The notes below the pieces were generated by a model that was given only the letters and a program-made list of their open reading frames with translations, was not told the DNA's origin and did no database searches. Shown here piece after piece: positions 1-7,756 of a stretch of DNA of 14,440 nt (positions within the stretch are counted from its first letter, which is position 1; each line of letters starts with the position of its first letter). Both the position numbers and the translations under genes were made by a program. Origin of the DNA: a bacterium (lineage in GTDB: Bacteria; Zixibacteria; MSB-5A5; GN15; FEB-12); NCBI GenBank assembly GCA_030668045.1, contig DAOUUR010000014.1, forward strand, positions 1 to 14,440. Reading direction: 5' to 3'.

Positions 1-2399
1 ATGACCTTTATTTCGAAGTTTTCGATGGCACCGACAACGCTATCGACGGCTACGTCAGCAACCCGAATGAGTTGAACATCTACGAAGACATTCCCAACAG
101 CGCCCCGACCGTCGCAGTAGGTGCGACCACGGTCTTGCCTGTGACCGTCAACCGTATCGGCACCGACTCGACTGTCATTTCGACCGCCTTCACCGATGCC
201 GACGAGCCCGGCGTTGGAGCGTTCTGGGTCACATTCAAGATTCAGGATGTTGGCGAAGTTGTGCTGGTCAACAATCTGCAAAACGGCACCGGTGGGCTGA
301 CAATCACTGGCGGCGGTGACTACACCGCCAGCTATACCTACAACCCGGATGACGCTCAAGCCACGGGCGACTACGATCTTTATTTTGAGGTGAGCGACGG
401 TACTGACAACGCCATCGATGGTTATGGCAACAACCCGAATGAACTAAACATCTCTGAAGACCTACCGAACAACGCCCCGACAATCGTGGCAAGCGCAACT
501 CAAGTTTCCCCGGCCACGGTCAATCGCTACGGAGCCAATACTACCGTTATCTCGGCAGATTTTACCGACACCGATGAACCCGGAATCACTGCGTTTTTCT
601 GTACATTCAAGATAAACGATGTGAGCGAAGTGGTGCTGGTTAATAATCAGCAAAACGGTGCGGGAGGGCTGACAATCATTTCCGGAGGAGGGGGATCATA
701 TACCGCCAGCTATACTTACAATCCGGATGATGCTCAGACGATAGGTGACTACGATCTCTATTTCGAAGTGTCCGACGGCACCGATAACGCTAACGATGGC
801 TATGCAGCCAACCCGAACGAATTGACAATAGAGGAAGTTCTACCACCACAGGCACCATCGTTTACTGCGGGCGCAACAGGTGTCAACGTCTCCCCGGTTG
901 ATCGCCTCGGCACCAACACAACTGTGATCTCGACCGACTTTACCGATGACAACGAACCGGCAGTGGGCAGCTTTACTATCACCTTTAAGATCCGTTACCC
1001 TAACGACATTACCGAATTGGTCCTGGTCAACGGCCTCACCCACGGCAACGGTGGGCTCACGGTCACTGACAATGGTGGTGGTGACTACACCGCCGAGTAC
1101 ACTTATGATCCCGACGATGCTCAGGAGATGGGACTATATGACCTCTACTTCTCGGTCAATGATGGCACCGGTACCGGCACGGTGGAGGACCTCTTTACAT
1201 CCAATGAAAATGAACTGGAAATAGGTGAAGTTATCGTCAATTCCAACCCGACCATCACGGCGGGGATTACGTCGGCAAACCCGGCTTCGATTGACCGGGT
1301 CGGCGCCATCACCACCCAGTTCAGCGCCGATTTCGAAGATACTGACCAGCCCGGAATCAACGGGTTCTTGGTAACGTTCAAGGTCCAGTCACCCTATGCC
1401 GAGTTCCGCGAAACTGTTGCCGACAGTCTCCAGCACGGCATTGGCGGGATGGCCATCACCGACAACGGTGGCGGATCGTACACCGCGACCTTCAGTTGGG
1501 ATCCAGCCGATAATCAGATGCTCGGCTACTATGATCTCCAGTGTGAAGTGGCCGACGCCTACGCCGAAGCGACCGATCCGTATGTCAGCAATGCCGACGA
1601 ACTTCTTATCACCAACGGTGGTGAAAACGCTCCACCGGTCGTCTCAGGCGACGAAACAACTGCCTCCCCGGCTGGCTTGGAACGAATCGGCGCCAACCCT
1701 GCGACCATATCAGCGACGTTTATCGATGGTGATGCTCCGATTGTATCGACTTTCAAGGTGACGTTCAAGTTGCGCGAGCCGGACAATGTCTCCGAGATTA
1801 TTCTGGCCAACAACAACGCCCACGGCGAGAGTGGCGTCAATATTGCCGATCAGGGCGGTGGTGTATATACTGCTTCAGTCTCCTGGGATCCGCCGGACGT
1901 CCAGCAACTCGGCTACTATGATCTCTATTTTCACATCACCGATGGAGCCGACACAGCCTACGACGGCTACCAGAACAATGGTGACGAACTGCAACTCTAC
2001 GACGCTGTCTCTAACAACGCACCGACGATCGTTGCCGACACGACGAAGGTCATCCCCAACTCAATCACACGCGTCGGAACGGAATTCGCCGTTTTGAAAG
2101 CGGCCTTTCAGGACGCCGACATGCCCGGTTATCAGGCTTTCACCATAACTTTCAAAGTCCGAGACGAGTCCTCCACCGAATATACCCTTGTGAACGCCGC
2201 CACCCACGGCAACCAGGGCCTGCGAGTCCGGCATATTACCGGACCAGAATATGAGGCGACATACGTCTGGGATCCGGGTGATGCTCAGCCAACCGGTACA
2301 TACGATCTCTACTTCTACATTGAGGATAACGAGTCGGCCCCCGCCACCGATGGCTACACTGACAACGCCGACGAACTGACCGTTACATCGGATATCCCA
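1..2399 (+). repeat. Tandem ~125-residue coding repeats (six full, one partial)
   Basis: These are divergent in-frame repeats inside the giant cytochrome gene. Approximate units: partial 1-95, then 96-467, 468-845, 846-1238, 1239-1622, 1623-2012 and 2013-2399. Each begins near 'N-x-A/N-P' and passes through 'V/IxRxG', 'F-x-D-x-D-x-P', 'TFK', 'GGG-x-YTA', 'W/Y-DP-x-D-x-Q' and 'YDL'. Each ends near 'N-x-x-EL'. Units 1 and 2 are most alike; units 4 to 6 have drifted. The array clearly continues upstream of the window. The fold is inferred to be an all-beta Ig-like sandwich; I cannot name the family with certainty. Confidence 0.9.
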
Positions 2400-4475
2400 G
2401 CGGGTGACGGCTTCCTGCTGCGCCGCAACAACGACGCTGACAATTGCGGCGGAACCGCTTCGGCCTGTCATGATGTCCTCGATCACCAAAGTGAGGACTG
2501 TCTTGTCTGTCATGCCCCGCACGCTACAACCAATATCTATCTGGTGCGAGACAGCATTGATGTTTCCGGAAACTCTGGGAACGTAGCGGTTCTTTTCAAG
2601 ACACTCGGTATTGGGGATCCGTACAACGACCCCGACCCCACCCCCGGTGATCCAACCGCAGGCGCTATGGCCGATGTAACCAATGGCGTTTACTCTGGCG
2701 TGTGCGAAGTCTGCCACACCTCGACCGGACACCATCGCAATGACGGTTCTCAGACTGGGGCTCACTATGATGCCCAAGATTGTACTGGCTGTCACCCGCA
2801 CAGCGCCGGTTTTTCTGTTTCTGGTGGTGAGCCAACCGGAGGTGACGGCTGCGGTTGTCACTCATCTATAGGTAATGCGATGACGACAACCTCAGGGTAT
2901 CACCACAAGATGACCAGCCAGAATGCCGATTACGACGTAGCCAACAGGACATGTCTGATGTGCCATGTCCACCACGATATTTTCAGTCCGGATCAGAATA
3001 CCGGAATAGGCACTCGGGCCAAGAACCTACGGGCCGACATTACATCGACCGTCGTGCAGGGTGACGCCTCTGTTCTATCCAACAGCGACTATTCATCATC
3101 GGGTACCGGAGGTATCTGCCTGTCCTGTCACACTTCCACCCAGACAAAAACGTACGCCCGCTCTGACGGCACCACCGAGACACCGGCTATCTCACAAGCT
3201 GGCTACAATGCCGCAACCTCTGCACATAATTACAACGCTACATCGACGTTCACGACCGATGGCTCGACTTTCAACGCCAACTGTATCAAGTGTCACAACG
3301 ATAACATCGCAAAATCTTACCAGGACGCCAGCAACAAGTTCGGCCTGCACGACTCACCCATACGTAGGATGCTCGACACACTGGGGCAGGCGAGCTTGAC
3401 CGATCCTCTCGAAGAAGACCTCTGTTTTGGTTGTCACACCTCTGGTGACTATTATGGTGTCCAGAGTATGTCGGCCCCATCGACCGCCATAGATGCCGCC
3501 TTTAGCCGCACATTTGCACACCCGACTCTGACATACAGCGGCCGCCACAAACCGGGAGAAATTGCTTCCGATCTTGACAGCCTAAACCGCCATGCCGAAT
3601 GCGCTGACTGTCATAATCCGCACGCCGCCCAACAGGGAACACACGATGGTTCAACAAGCCTGGCTTCCAATGCTTTGAAGGGTGTCTGGGGAGTCAGACC
3701 CGATTCCTGGCCAGCAGCGGCAACCCCAAGCGATAATGCCAACGTGTTTACAGCTCCAAGCTCTTACACCGTCGTTAACGATGCCACGGTGAAAGAATAC
3801 GAGATCTGCCTCAAGTGCCATTCCAACTATACGACGCTTCCAAGTGGCGCTCGCAATTTGGCCGCGGAGATCAATCCGAACTATCCATCCACCCACGGGA
3901 TAACAATCGCTAACCAGAACAGCTTCTGTAACACGACTACCATGTTCGAGCCGTGGGGCTCATCAGGACTGACTTACTGCTCAGATTGCCACACCTCAAA
4001 CCAGGCTGGCGATCCAAAAGGCCCGCATGGCTCCAACGCCGATCATCTGCTTGTTGATATAATCGTCTCAGACGATGTTGTCGGTACGCCGCTGTGCAAC
4101 GTCTGCCATCGACCGTTAGTCTATTGGGATGTTGCCAATGGAAGTGCTGCCACTAGCCGGTTCCCTATCCATCCAGCCTCGAGGGCTGCTCACCAGCTGG
4201 CACAGGGTTGTTTTGCCTGCCATATGTGGGACTACGCCAGCACCTTCGGCGTCGGAGTAGATACTACTTCGTGGGCTGGCGGCACGCCCCCGGCGGGTCT
4301 CTTTGTCCACGGACAGAACAAGAAATGGGTATATCAGGACCGCTACGGCACCGGAACTCCCGGCAGTGGTGATTCTGTCGATGCCTTCTGCAATGGCATG
4401 CTGTCCGACATAGACTACTCCGTCCCGGAATGTTGGAGTGAGGTCTGCAAAACTCACGCGGGATCCGATTACTAA
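1..4475 (+). CDS. Giant repeat-stalk multiheme cytochrome c (5' end outside window)
   Basis: The frame is open to the left edge; bases 3-71 already encode the end of a repeat, so the real start is upstream. Numbering residues from the in-frame TTG at 72, residues 9-776 are six tandem ~125-residue domains rich in beta-type sequence (recurring 'TFK', 'DPDDAQ', 'YDLYFEV'). These look like Ig/cadherin-like stalk modules. Residues ~790-1467 are a multiheme module with 12 CXXCH motifs beginning at C810, 878, 904, 961, 1016, 1071, 1118, 1177, 1246, 1303, 1342 and 1380. It also has CX6CH at 792-800, CXCH at 927-930 and a terminal C-X4-C (C1454, C1459). Strings such as 'CHAPH', 'CHNPH' and 'GPHGS' match the paired-CXXCH cytochromes of Geobacter-like bacteria. 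The signal peptide must lie upstream. A surface-displayed electron-transfer role is inferred. The gene heads a co-directional cluster with resB 15 bp downstream. Coding and heme assignments are firm; partner and substrate are unknown. Confidence 0.93.
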   Translation, partial: DLYFEVFDGTDNAIDGYVSNPNELNIYEDIPNSAPTVAVGATTVLPVTVNRIGTDSTVISTAFTDADEPGVGAFWVTFKIQDVGEVVLVNNLQNGTGGLTITGGGDYTASYTYNPDDAQATGDYDLYFEVSDGTDNAIDGYGNNPNELNISEDLPNNAPTIVASATQVSPATVNRYGANTTVISADFTDTDEPGITAFFCTFKINDVSEVVLVNNQQNGAGGLTIISGGGGSYTASYTYNPDDAQTIGDYDLYFEVSDGTDNANDGYAANPNELTIEEVLPPQAPSFTAGATGVNVSPVDRLGTNTTVISTDFTDDNEPAVGSFTITFKIRYPNDITELVLVNGLTHGNGGLTVTDNGGGDYTAEYTYDPDDAQEMGLYDLYFSVNDGTGTGTVEDLFTSNENELEIGEVIVNSNPTITAGITSANPASIDRVGAITTQFSADFEDTDQPGINGFLVTFKVQSPYAEFRETVADSLQHGIGGMAITDNGGGSYTATFSWDPADNQMLGYYDLQCEVADAYAEATDPYVSNADELLITNGGENAPPVVSGDETTASPAGLERIGANPATISATFIDGDAPIVSTFKVTFKLREPDNVSEIILANNNAHGESGVNIADQGGGVYTASVSWDPPDVQQLGYYDLYFHITDGADTAYDGYQNNGDELQLYDAVSNNAPTIVADTTKVIPNSITRVGTEFAVLKAAFQDADMPGYQAFTITFKVRDESSTEYTLVNAATHGNQGLRVRHITGPEYEATYVWDPGDAQPTGTYDLYFYIEDNESAPATDGYTDNADELTVTSDIPAGDGFLLRRNNDADNCGGTASACHDVLDHQSEDCLVCHAPHATTNIYLVRDSIDVSGNSGNVAVLFKTLGIGDPYNDPDPTPGDPTAGAMADVTNGVYSGVCEVCHTSTGHHRNDGSQTGAHYDAQDCTGCHPHSAGFSVSGGEPTGGDGCGCHSSIGNAMTTTSGYHHKMTSQNADYDVANRTCLMCHVHHDIFSPDQNTGIGTRAKNLRADITSTVVQGDASVLSNSDYSSSGTGGICLSCHTSTQTKTYARSDGTTETPAISQAGYNAATSAHNYNATSTFTTDGSTFNANCIKCHNDNIAKSYQDASNKFGLHDSPIRRMLDTLGQASLTDPLEEDLCFGCHTSGDYYGVQSMSAPSTAIDAAFSRTFAHPTLTYSGRHKPGEIASDLDSLNRHAECADCHNPHAAQQGTHDGSTSLASNALKGVWGVRPDSWPAAATPSDNANVFTAPSSYTVVNDATVKEYEICLKCHSNYTTLPSGARNLAAEINPNYPSTHGITIANQNSFCNTTTMFEPWGSSGLTYCSDCHTSNQAGDPKGPHGSNADHLLVDIIVSDDVVGTPLCNVCHRPLVYWDVANGSAATSRFPIHPASRAAHQLAQGCFACHMWDYASTFGVGVDTTSWAGGTPPAGLFVHGQNKKWVYQDRYGTGTPGSGDSVDAFCNGMLSDIDYSVPECWSEVCKTHAGSDY

Positions 4476-4490
4476 GAAACGGCGGGTAAG

Positions 4491-5570
4491 ATGAGAATCA
4501 ATTTCGCTTCCACCCGCCTGGCCTTCTTCCTGATCGCCAGCCTGCTGGCTCTAATCATTCTCTCTGCGGTCATCCCACAGAGAGGTATCGCGCAGGGGCA
4601 AATCATCGACTGGCAGGAAACGCTCGGTGATTACTATGCTGTGATCAACACGCTGGCGCTCGACCAGATATTCTTCGCACCATATTTCTTCATCGTTCTC
4701 GGCCTGTTGGCGATCAATCTGATCTTCTGCAAAGTCAAACGGTTTCGGTCAATCCTGAAACTTGAAAAAACACTACTGAAAGCCCGCCATCTCGGCTCGA
4801 TCATTTTCCACCTGTCACTCCTGCTGATTATGGCCGGCGTCATACTGAACTATCTCTACAAATTCGAGGGCATCTACGGCTTGACTGAAGGTCAAACGGC
4901 CAACGATATCGCCAAAGATTACCACCGTCAATTCAACGGACCATTTTATTCGGAACAGTCGAGACGTTTTGCCATCACGCTTGACAAGGTTTACACCGAC
5001 TATGTAGTTGAGGCCAAAGAGACCAACGCCGTTGAAGTTACTCTTCACTCTCCTCTTGGGGACGAATCAACCGAAGTGATCTATCTAAACAAGCCGTATG
5101 AGTTCAATGGCCTTGAGTTTCACCTGGGCCCAAAGAACGGTTATTCCCCCGAACTTCTTGTCTCTGATACGTCTGGTATGGTTCTGTTTCGCTCTTTTGT
5201 GAGACTGTCAACCCAGAAGACCGACGGCGAGGCGAAGTACGTTGATTACGTCCTCATTGACACGGAGAACCTCAAGGTTGGCCTTGAGGCGATTCCGCAA
5301 GGAACCGAACTTGACTCAACGTTGTTAGAGATAAGCGTTGAAAAAAACGAGCTCCCCCTGTACCTTGACACTCTGGCCGTGGGAGAAGTAGCGACCGTCG
5401 GCGGCCACCAATTCTCGGTGCCACGGTTGAGACGGTGGTCGTATATCGACGTCTTGAAAAGCCCATACCTGGGACTGGTCTTTTTTGGATTCTGGTCGGC
5501 CATCGGTGGAATGGTTATTGGGTTTGTTTCGCGCTTGATTGGAGAGAGAAAGAAACGTGACTTCAACTGA
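4491..5570 (+). CDS. resB: ResB/Ccs1-family cytochrome c biogenesis protein
   Basis: ResB (Ccs1/CcsB) is the System II membrane partner of CcsA. Together they carry heme across the membrane and attach it to apocytochrome cysteines on the outer face. The 359-residue product has the ResB layout: TM1 at ~10-28, TM2 at ~61-79, TM3 at ~101-122, a large extracytoplasmic domain (~123-325), then TM4 at ~327-349 and a basic tail. The sequence before TM2 ('LDQIFFAPYFFIVL') resembles the conserved ResB 'D-x-I/V-Y-x-S-x-x-F' stretch. H107 in TM3 sits where the family has its transmembrane heme-ligand histidine. The ATG at 4491 follows the cytochrome stop by 15 bp; its ribosome site (GGCGGG/GGGTAAG) is weak. 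The following gene starts inside its end. The cytoplasmic thiol-reducing partner (ResA/CcdA) is not in the window. The family call is confident; its being specialised for the local cytochromes is inference. Confidence 0.88.
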   Translation: MRINFASTRLAFFLIASLLALIILSAVIPQRGIAQGQIIDWQETLGDYYAVINTLALDQIFFAPYFFIVLGLLAINLIFCKVKRFRSILKLEKTLLKARHLGSIIFHLSLLLIMAGVILNYLYKFEGIYGLTEGQTANDIAKDYHRQFNGPFYSEQSRRFAITLDKVYTDYVVEAKETNAVEVTLHSPLGDESTEVIYLNKPYEFNGLEFHLGPKNGYSPELLVSDTSGMVLFRSFVRLSTQKTDGEAKYVDYVLIDTENLKVGLEAIPQGTELDSTLLEISVEKNELPLYLDTLAVGEVATVGGHQFSVPRLRRWSYIDVLKSPYLGLVFFGFWSAIGGMVIGFVSRLIGERKKRDFN

Positions 5571-6378
5571 ATCGATATTTTTCTGGCTGGCCACATTGAG
5601 CACCGCGCTGGCTTTTGGTTTGTCGGCGTGGGCAACGGTGATTCGGAAGAACGCCGTGCTCGGACTTGTCCGCATAGTACTTATCGCCGCTCTTCTGTTT
5701 CTAACCGTTCAGGGCATCCTTCGCTGGACCCTCACCGGACACCCACCATTTGTAACGCTGTTTGAGTCAATGACGATATCGGTCTGGTTTGTGCTGCTCA
5801 TTTACATTGCTATCGATTTGTTCGCTCGCAATAGGATAGCCTTGACACTACCAGTAGGGTTGGCTTCGATGCTGCTTCTTGGGTGGGCCTCGACTCTGCC
5901 GACCGACCCTTCTCCCCTTTCTGCAACACTTGATAATGTCTGGCTGTTTATTCATGCCTCGTTCGCTACAGCGGGAGCTGCGGCGTTTGTAATCGCATCC
6001 TCCTTCTCGACGATCTACCTGCTGGGCGAGGAACGCATGAACAGTCTCAGCGACTTATCCGGGAAGCTCCCCGAGTATCGCGCACTCCCCGGCACAATTC
6101 TGAATTTTGTAATATTTGGATTGATTCTGTGGGGCGTGATGATCGTCTCCGGATCAATCTGGGCGCACGCCGCCTGGGGGCGTTACTGGGCATGGGATCC
6201 CATTGAGCTATGGTCGTTGATCAGCTGGTTGCTCTATAGTCTGGTGCTGCATACGCGAATCGGAATGAAAATATCAACACGGCTATTCTGCTGGCTGACG
6301 ATTATCGCCGCCCTCACGGTCATGTTCGCCCTCTGGGGAGTTGGATATCTGTATGAGACAATCCACAGCTATGGCTAA
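5557..6378 (+). CDS. ccsA: CcsA-type cytochrome c synthase subunit (heme handling)
   Basis: This is the polytopic heme-handling-protein half of System II, partner of the preceding ResB. The tryptophan-rich WWD signature is present as 'WGRYWAWDPIELWSL' (residues ~207-221 counting from GTG 5557). The 'GHPPFVTLFES' stretch near residue 61 matches the conserved 'GH-P-L-x-N-x-Y-E-S' region. The family's essential histidines have good candidates: H133 ('IHAS') and H270 ('IHSYG') as the external ligands, and H232 ('LHTR') as the membrane one. Seven or eight hydrophobic segments span the protein. I chose GTG 5557 (273 aa) because GGAGAG lies 10 bp upstream; an in-frame TTG at 5539 would add six residues. 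The start overlaps the resB stop by 14 bp, which suggests translational coupling. The family is certain; whether it serves all cytochromes or only this locus is open. Confidence 0.92.
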   Translation: MTSTESIFFWLATLSTALAFGLSAWATVIRKNAVLGLVRIVLIAALLFLTVQGILRWTLTGHPPFVTLFESMTISVWFVLLIYIAIDLFARNRIALTLPVGLASMLLLGWASTLPTDPSPLSATLDNVWLFIHASFATAGAAAFVIASSFSTIYLLGEERMNSLSDLSGKLPEYRALPGTILNFVIFGLILWGVMIVSGSIWAHAAWGRYWAWDPIELWSLISWLLYSLVLHTRIGMKISTRLFCWLTIIAALTVMFALWGVGYLYETIHSYG

Positions 6379-7396
6379 TCGACGCTGGCGCTCCTGTGCG
6401 GGTTGGGGCTGTGCCAATCTGGGCTGTGTGGTTTTTTGCACCGCGCTCTGGATGCTTTCCTGCGGTGGAGAACGCGAGGTCAAAGGTCCTGCCTACACCG
6501 ACCCACCATGCTATGTCTCCTCACGGATGCTGATGGACGGCAATGAGACGTTGCAACCGGTACGTCTAAAATTCCTGCACGACACTCTTTTTGTCTGTTA
6601 CGTAGGGAAACCAAGGATCGACCTCTTCACTCCCGACCTCAACCGGATCACTACGCTGCACCTGACCGACCCGGAACCGGTCGTGCCAGCTTCGTTCGAT
6701 CTTTCCGACTCGTCGATCTTTGTCGTTGATCATGGCAAGCACGTCATAGTACAATATGATCGGAAAGGGACGTATGTCAACTCGTTCGGTACGCTGCCAG
6801 ATGGTGAGACAAAACTCTCGCCTCTTGCGGCAAACTTCTATGGCGGCGTACTATATGTCAGCGATATCGGACTGAAACAGGTTCTCGCAATCTCCATGAC
6901 TGACGCCAGTGAAATCACTCAGCAGGGCGAACTGATTCTCCAGATACCGATCGACACTACCCGGAAAATCGGCCTGCCATCGTCTGTGTTTGTTACTTTT
7001 GATGGCCGCCTGCTGGTGGGAGATGCCGCCGAGGGGCTCATCAAGGTATTCACTTGCGACGGTAACTTCATATACGACTTTGATTCGATCGTCACCACTA
7101 TGCCGATGGCACCTCAGGGATTTGCGCTGGATCATGTAATTGATTCTTCGATGATCGACTCTTCATCGTTCGATCCCAGTGGGGTTCGCAATTCAGGGCG
7201 ACTTCATATCGTTGACAGCAACAACGGCAGAATCCATATGTTCAACATCCTCGGACGATTTGTTGCCTCCTATCCCACGGAGAAGTTGATGGAGAAACCC
7301 TCATCAATCGCCATTGATACCAGAAGGCAGAACGTGTATATTGCCGACCCCAGGAGTGGAAAACTGTTCCTGTTTAACTATGGAGCGCCACAATAG
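6371..7396 (+). CDS. Predicted NHL-repeat beta-propeller lipoprotein
   Basis: A 341-residue exported protein. The N-terminus is basic ('MANRRWR') and then hydrophobic, ending in a lipobox-like 'MLSC', so C31 would be lipidated. The body holds repeating 'v-Y/F-V-x-D-...-V-x-x-F/Y-d-x-x-G-x-f' strands typical of NHL propeller blades, for example 'IFVVDHGKHVIVQYDRKG', 'LLVGDAAEGLIKVFTCDG', 'LHIVDSNNGRIHMFNILG' and 'NVYIADPRSGKLFLFN'. I see five clear blades and probably six in all. There is no CXXCH motif, so it is not a cytochrome. ATG 6371 overlaps the ccsA stop by 8 bp; ATG 6353 is an alternative giving a longer N-terminus. NHL proteins recur beside multiheme cytochromes in metal-reducing bacteria, so a scaffold or docking role at the periplasmic or outer-membrane face is plausible but inferred. 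The leader is unusually rich in cysteine (C9, C14, C19, C23). Confidence 0.78.
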   Translation: MANRRWRSCAGWGCANLGCVVFCTALWMLSCGGEREVKGPAYTDPPCYVSSRMLMDGNETLQPVRLKFLHDTLFVCYVGKPRIDLFTPDLNRITTLHLTDPEPVVPASFDLSDSSIFVVDHGKHVIVQYDRKGTYVNSFGTLPDGETKLSPLAANFYGGVLYVSDIGLKQVLAISMTDASEITQQGELILQIPIDTTRKIGLPSSVFVTFDGRLLVGDAAEGLIKVFTCDGNFIYDFDSIVTTMPMAPQGFALDHVIDSSMIDSSSFDPSGVRNSGRLHIVDSNNGRIHMFNILGRFVASYPTEKLMEKPSSIAIDTRRQNVYIADPRSGKLFLFNYGAPQ

Positions 7397-7756
7397 ATGA
7401 CCGGTATCGCGATAATGATCTTGAACTATTTCCATGACCTGGCGGTCGCAATGCTGGCCGCCAACATACTGGTTATCTATTTTCTTGGTCGCTATCTGGA
7501 CAGAACCGGTATTCGTGATCAAGCCATGCCCGAAGTGTTTTCCCGTCTCGCTCGCATTACCTATGGCGCGCTTGCTTTTGTAATCGTGGCCGGTGCGGTG
7601 CGCGCGTGGTTCTTCATGGATTATGAGTGGAACCCGGCGGTCGGTCAGGGACAGGTGGCCGCTCTGATTGTAAAACACGTAGCCCTCGTGACAGTAACGA
7701 TCTTTGGAATTGCAGCTCATCTCCGGTACGTGAGGAAGTATGGCAGCGGATCGTAA
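7397..7756 (+). CDS. Small three-helix membrane protein, unknown function
   Basis: A 119-residue protein starting with ATG directly after the previous TAG, with no spacer. Three hydrophobic helices are predicted at ~10-30, ~53-72 and ~87-108. H13 and H94 fall in or near helices 1 and 3, and H108 at the end of helix 3. 'RLARITYGALAFVIVAGAVRAWFF' forms helix 2. The pattern of histidines near both membrane faces recalls small CopD-like or b-heme-binding membrane proteins, but no diagnostic motif settles this. It overlaps the radical SAM gene by 17 bp. Being embedded in a cytochrome maturation operon, it could be a heme- or quinone-linked membrane subunit; that is inference only. Confidence 0.75.
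   Translation: MTGIAIMILNYFHDLAVAMLAANILVIYFLGRYLDRTGIRDQAMPEVFSRLARITYGALAFVIVAGAVRAWFFMDYEWNPAVGQGQVAALIVKHVALVTVTIFGIAAHLRYVRKYGSGS

Noticed and set aside
1..71. ATG at position 1 as a gene start
   Set aside because: It is in a different frame from the giant cytochrome. The cytochrome frame is open through these bases and encodes the end of another repeat, so the gene simply enters from the left.
2061..2861. 266-residue minus-strand open frame
   Set aside because: It lies fully opposite the sixth repeat and the first heme motifs, has no ribosome site or recognisable domain, and reads as an antisense shadow of a biased coding sequence.
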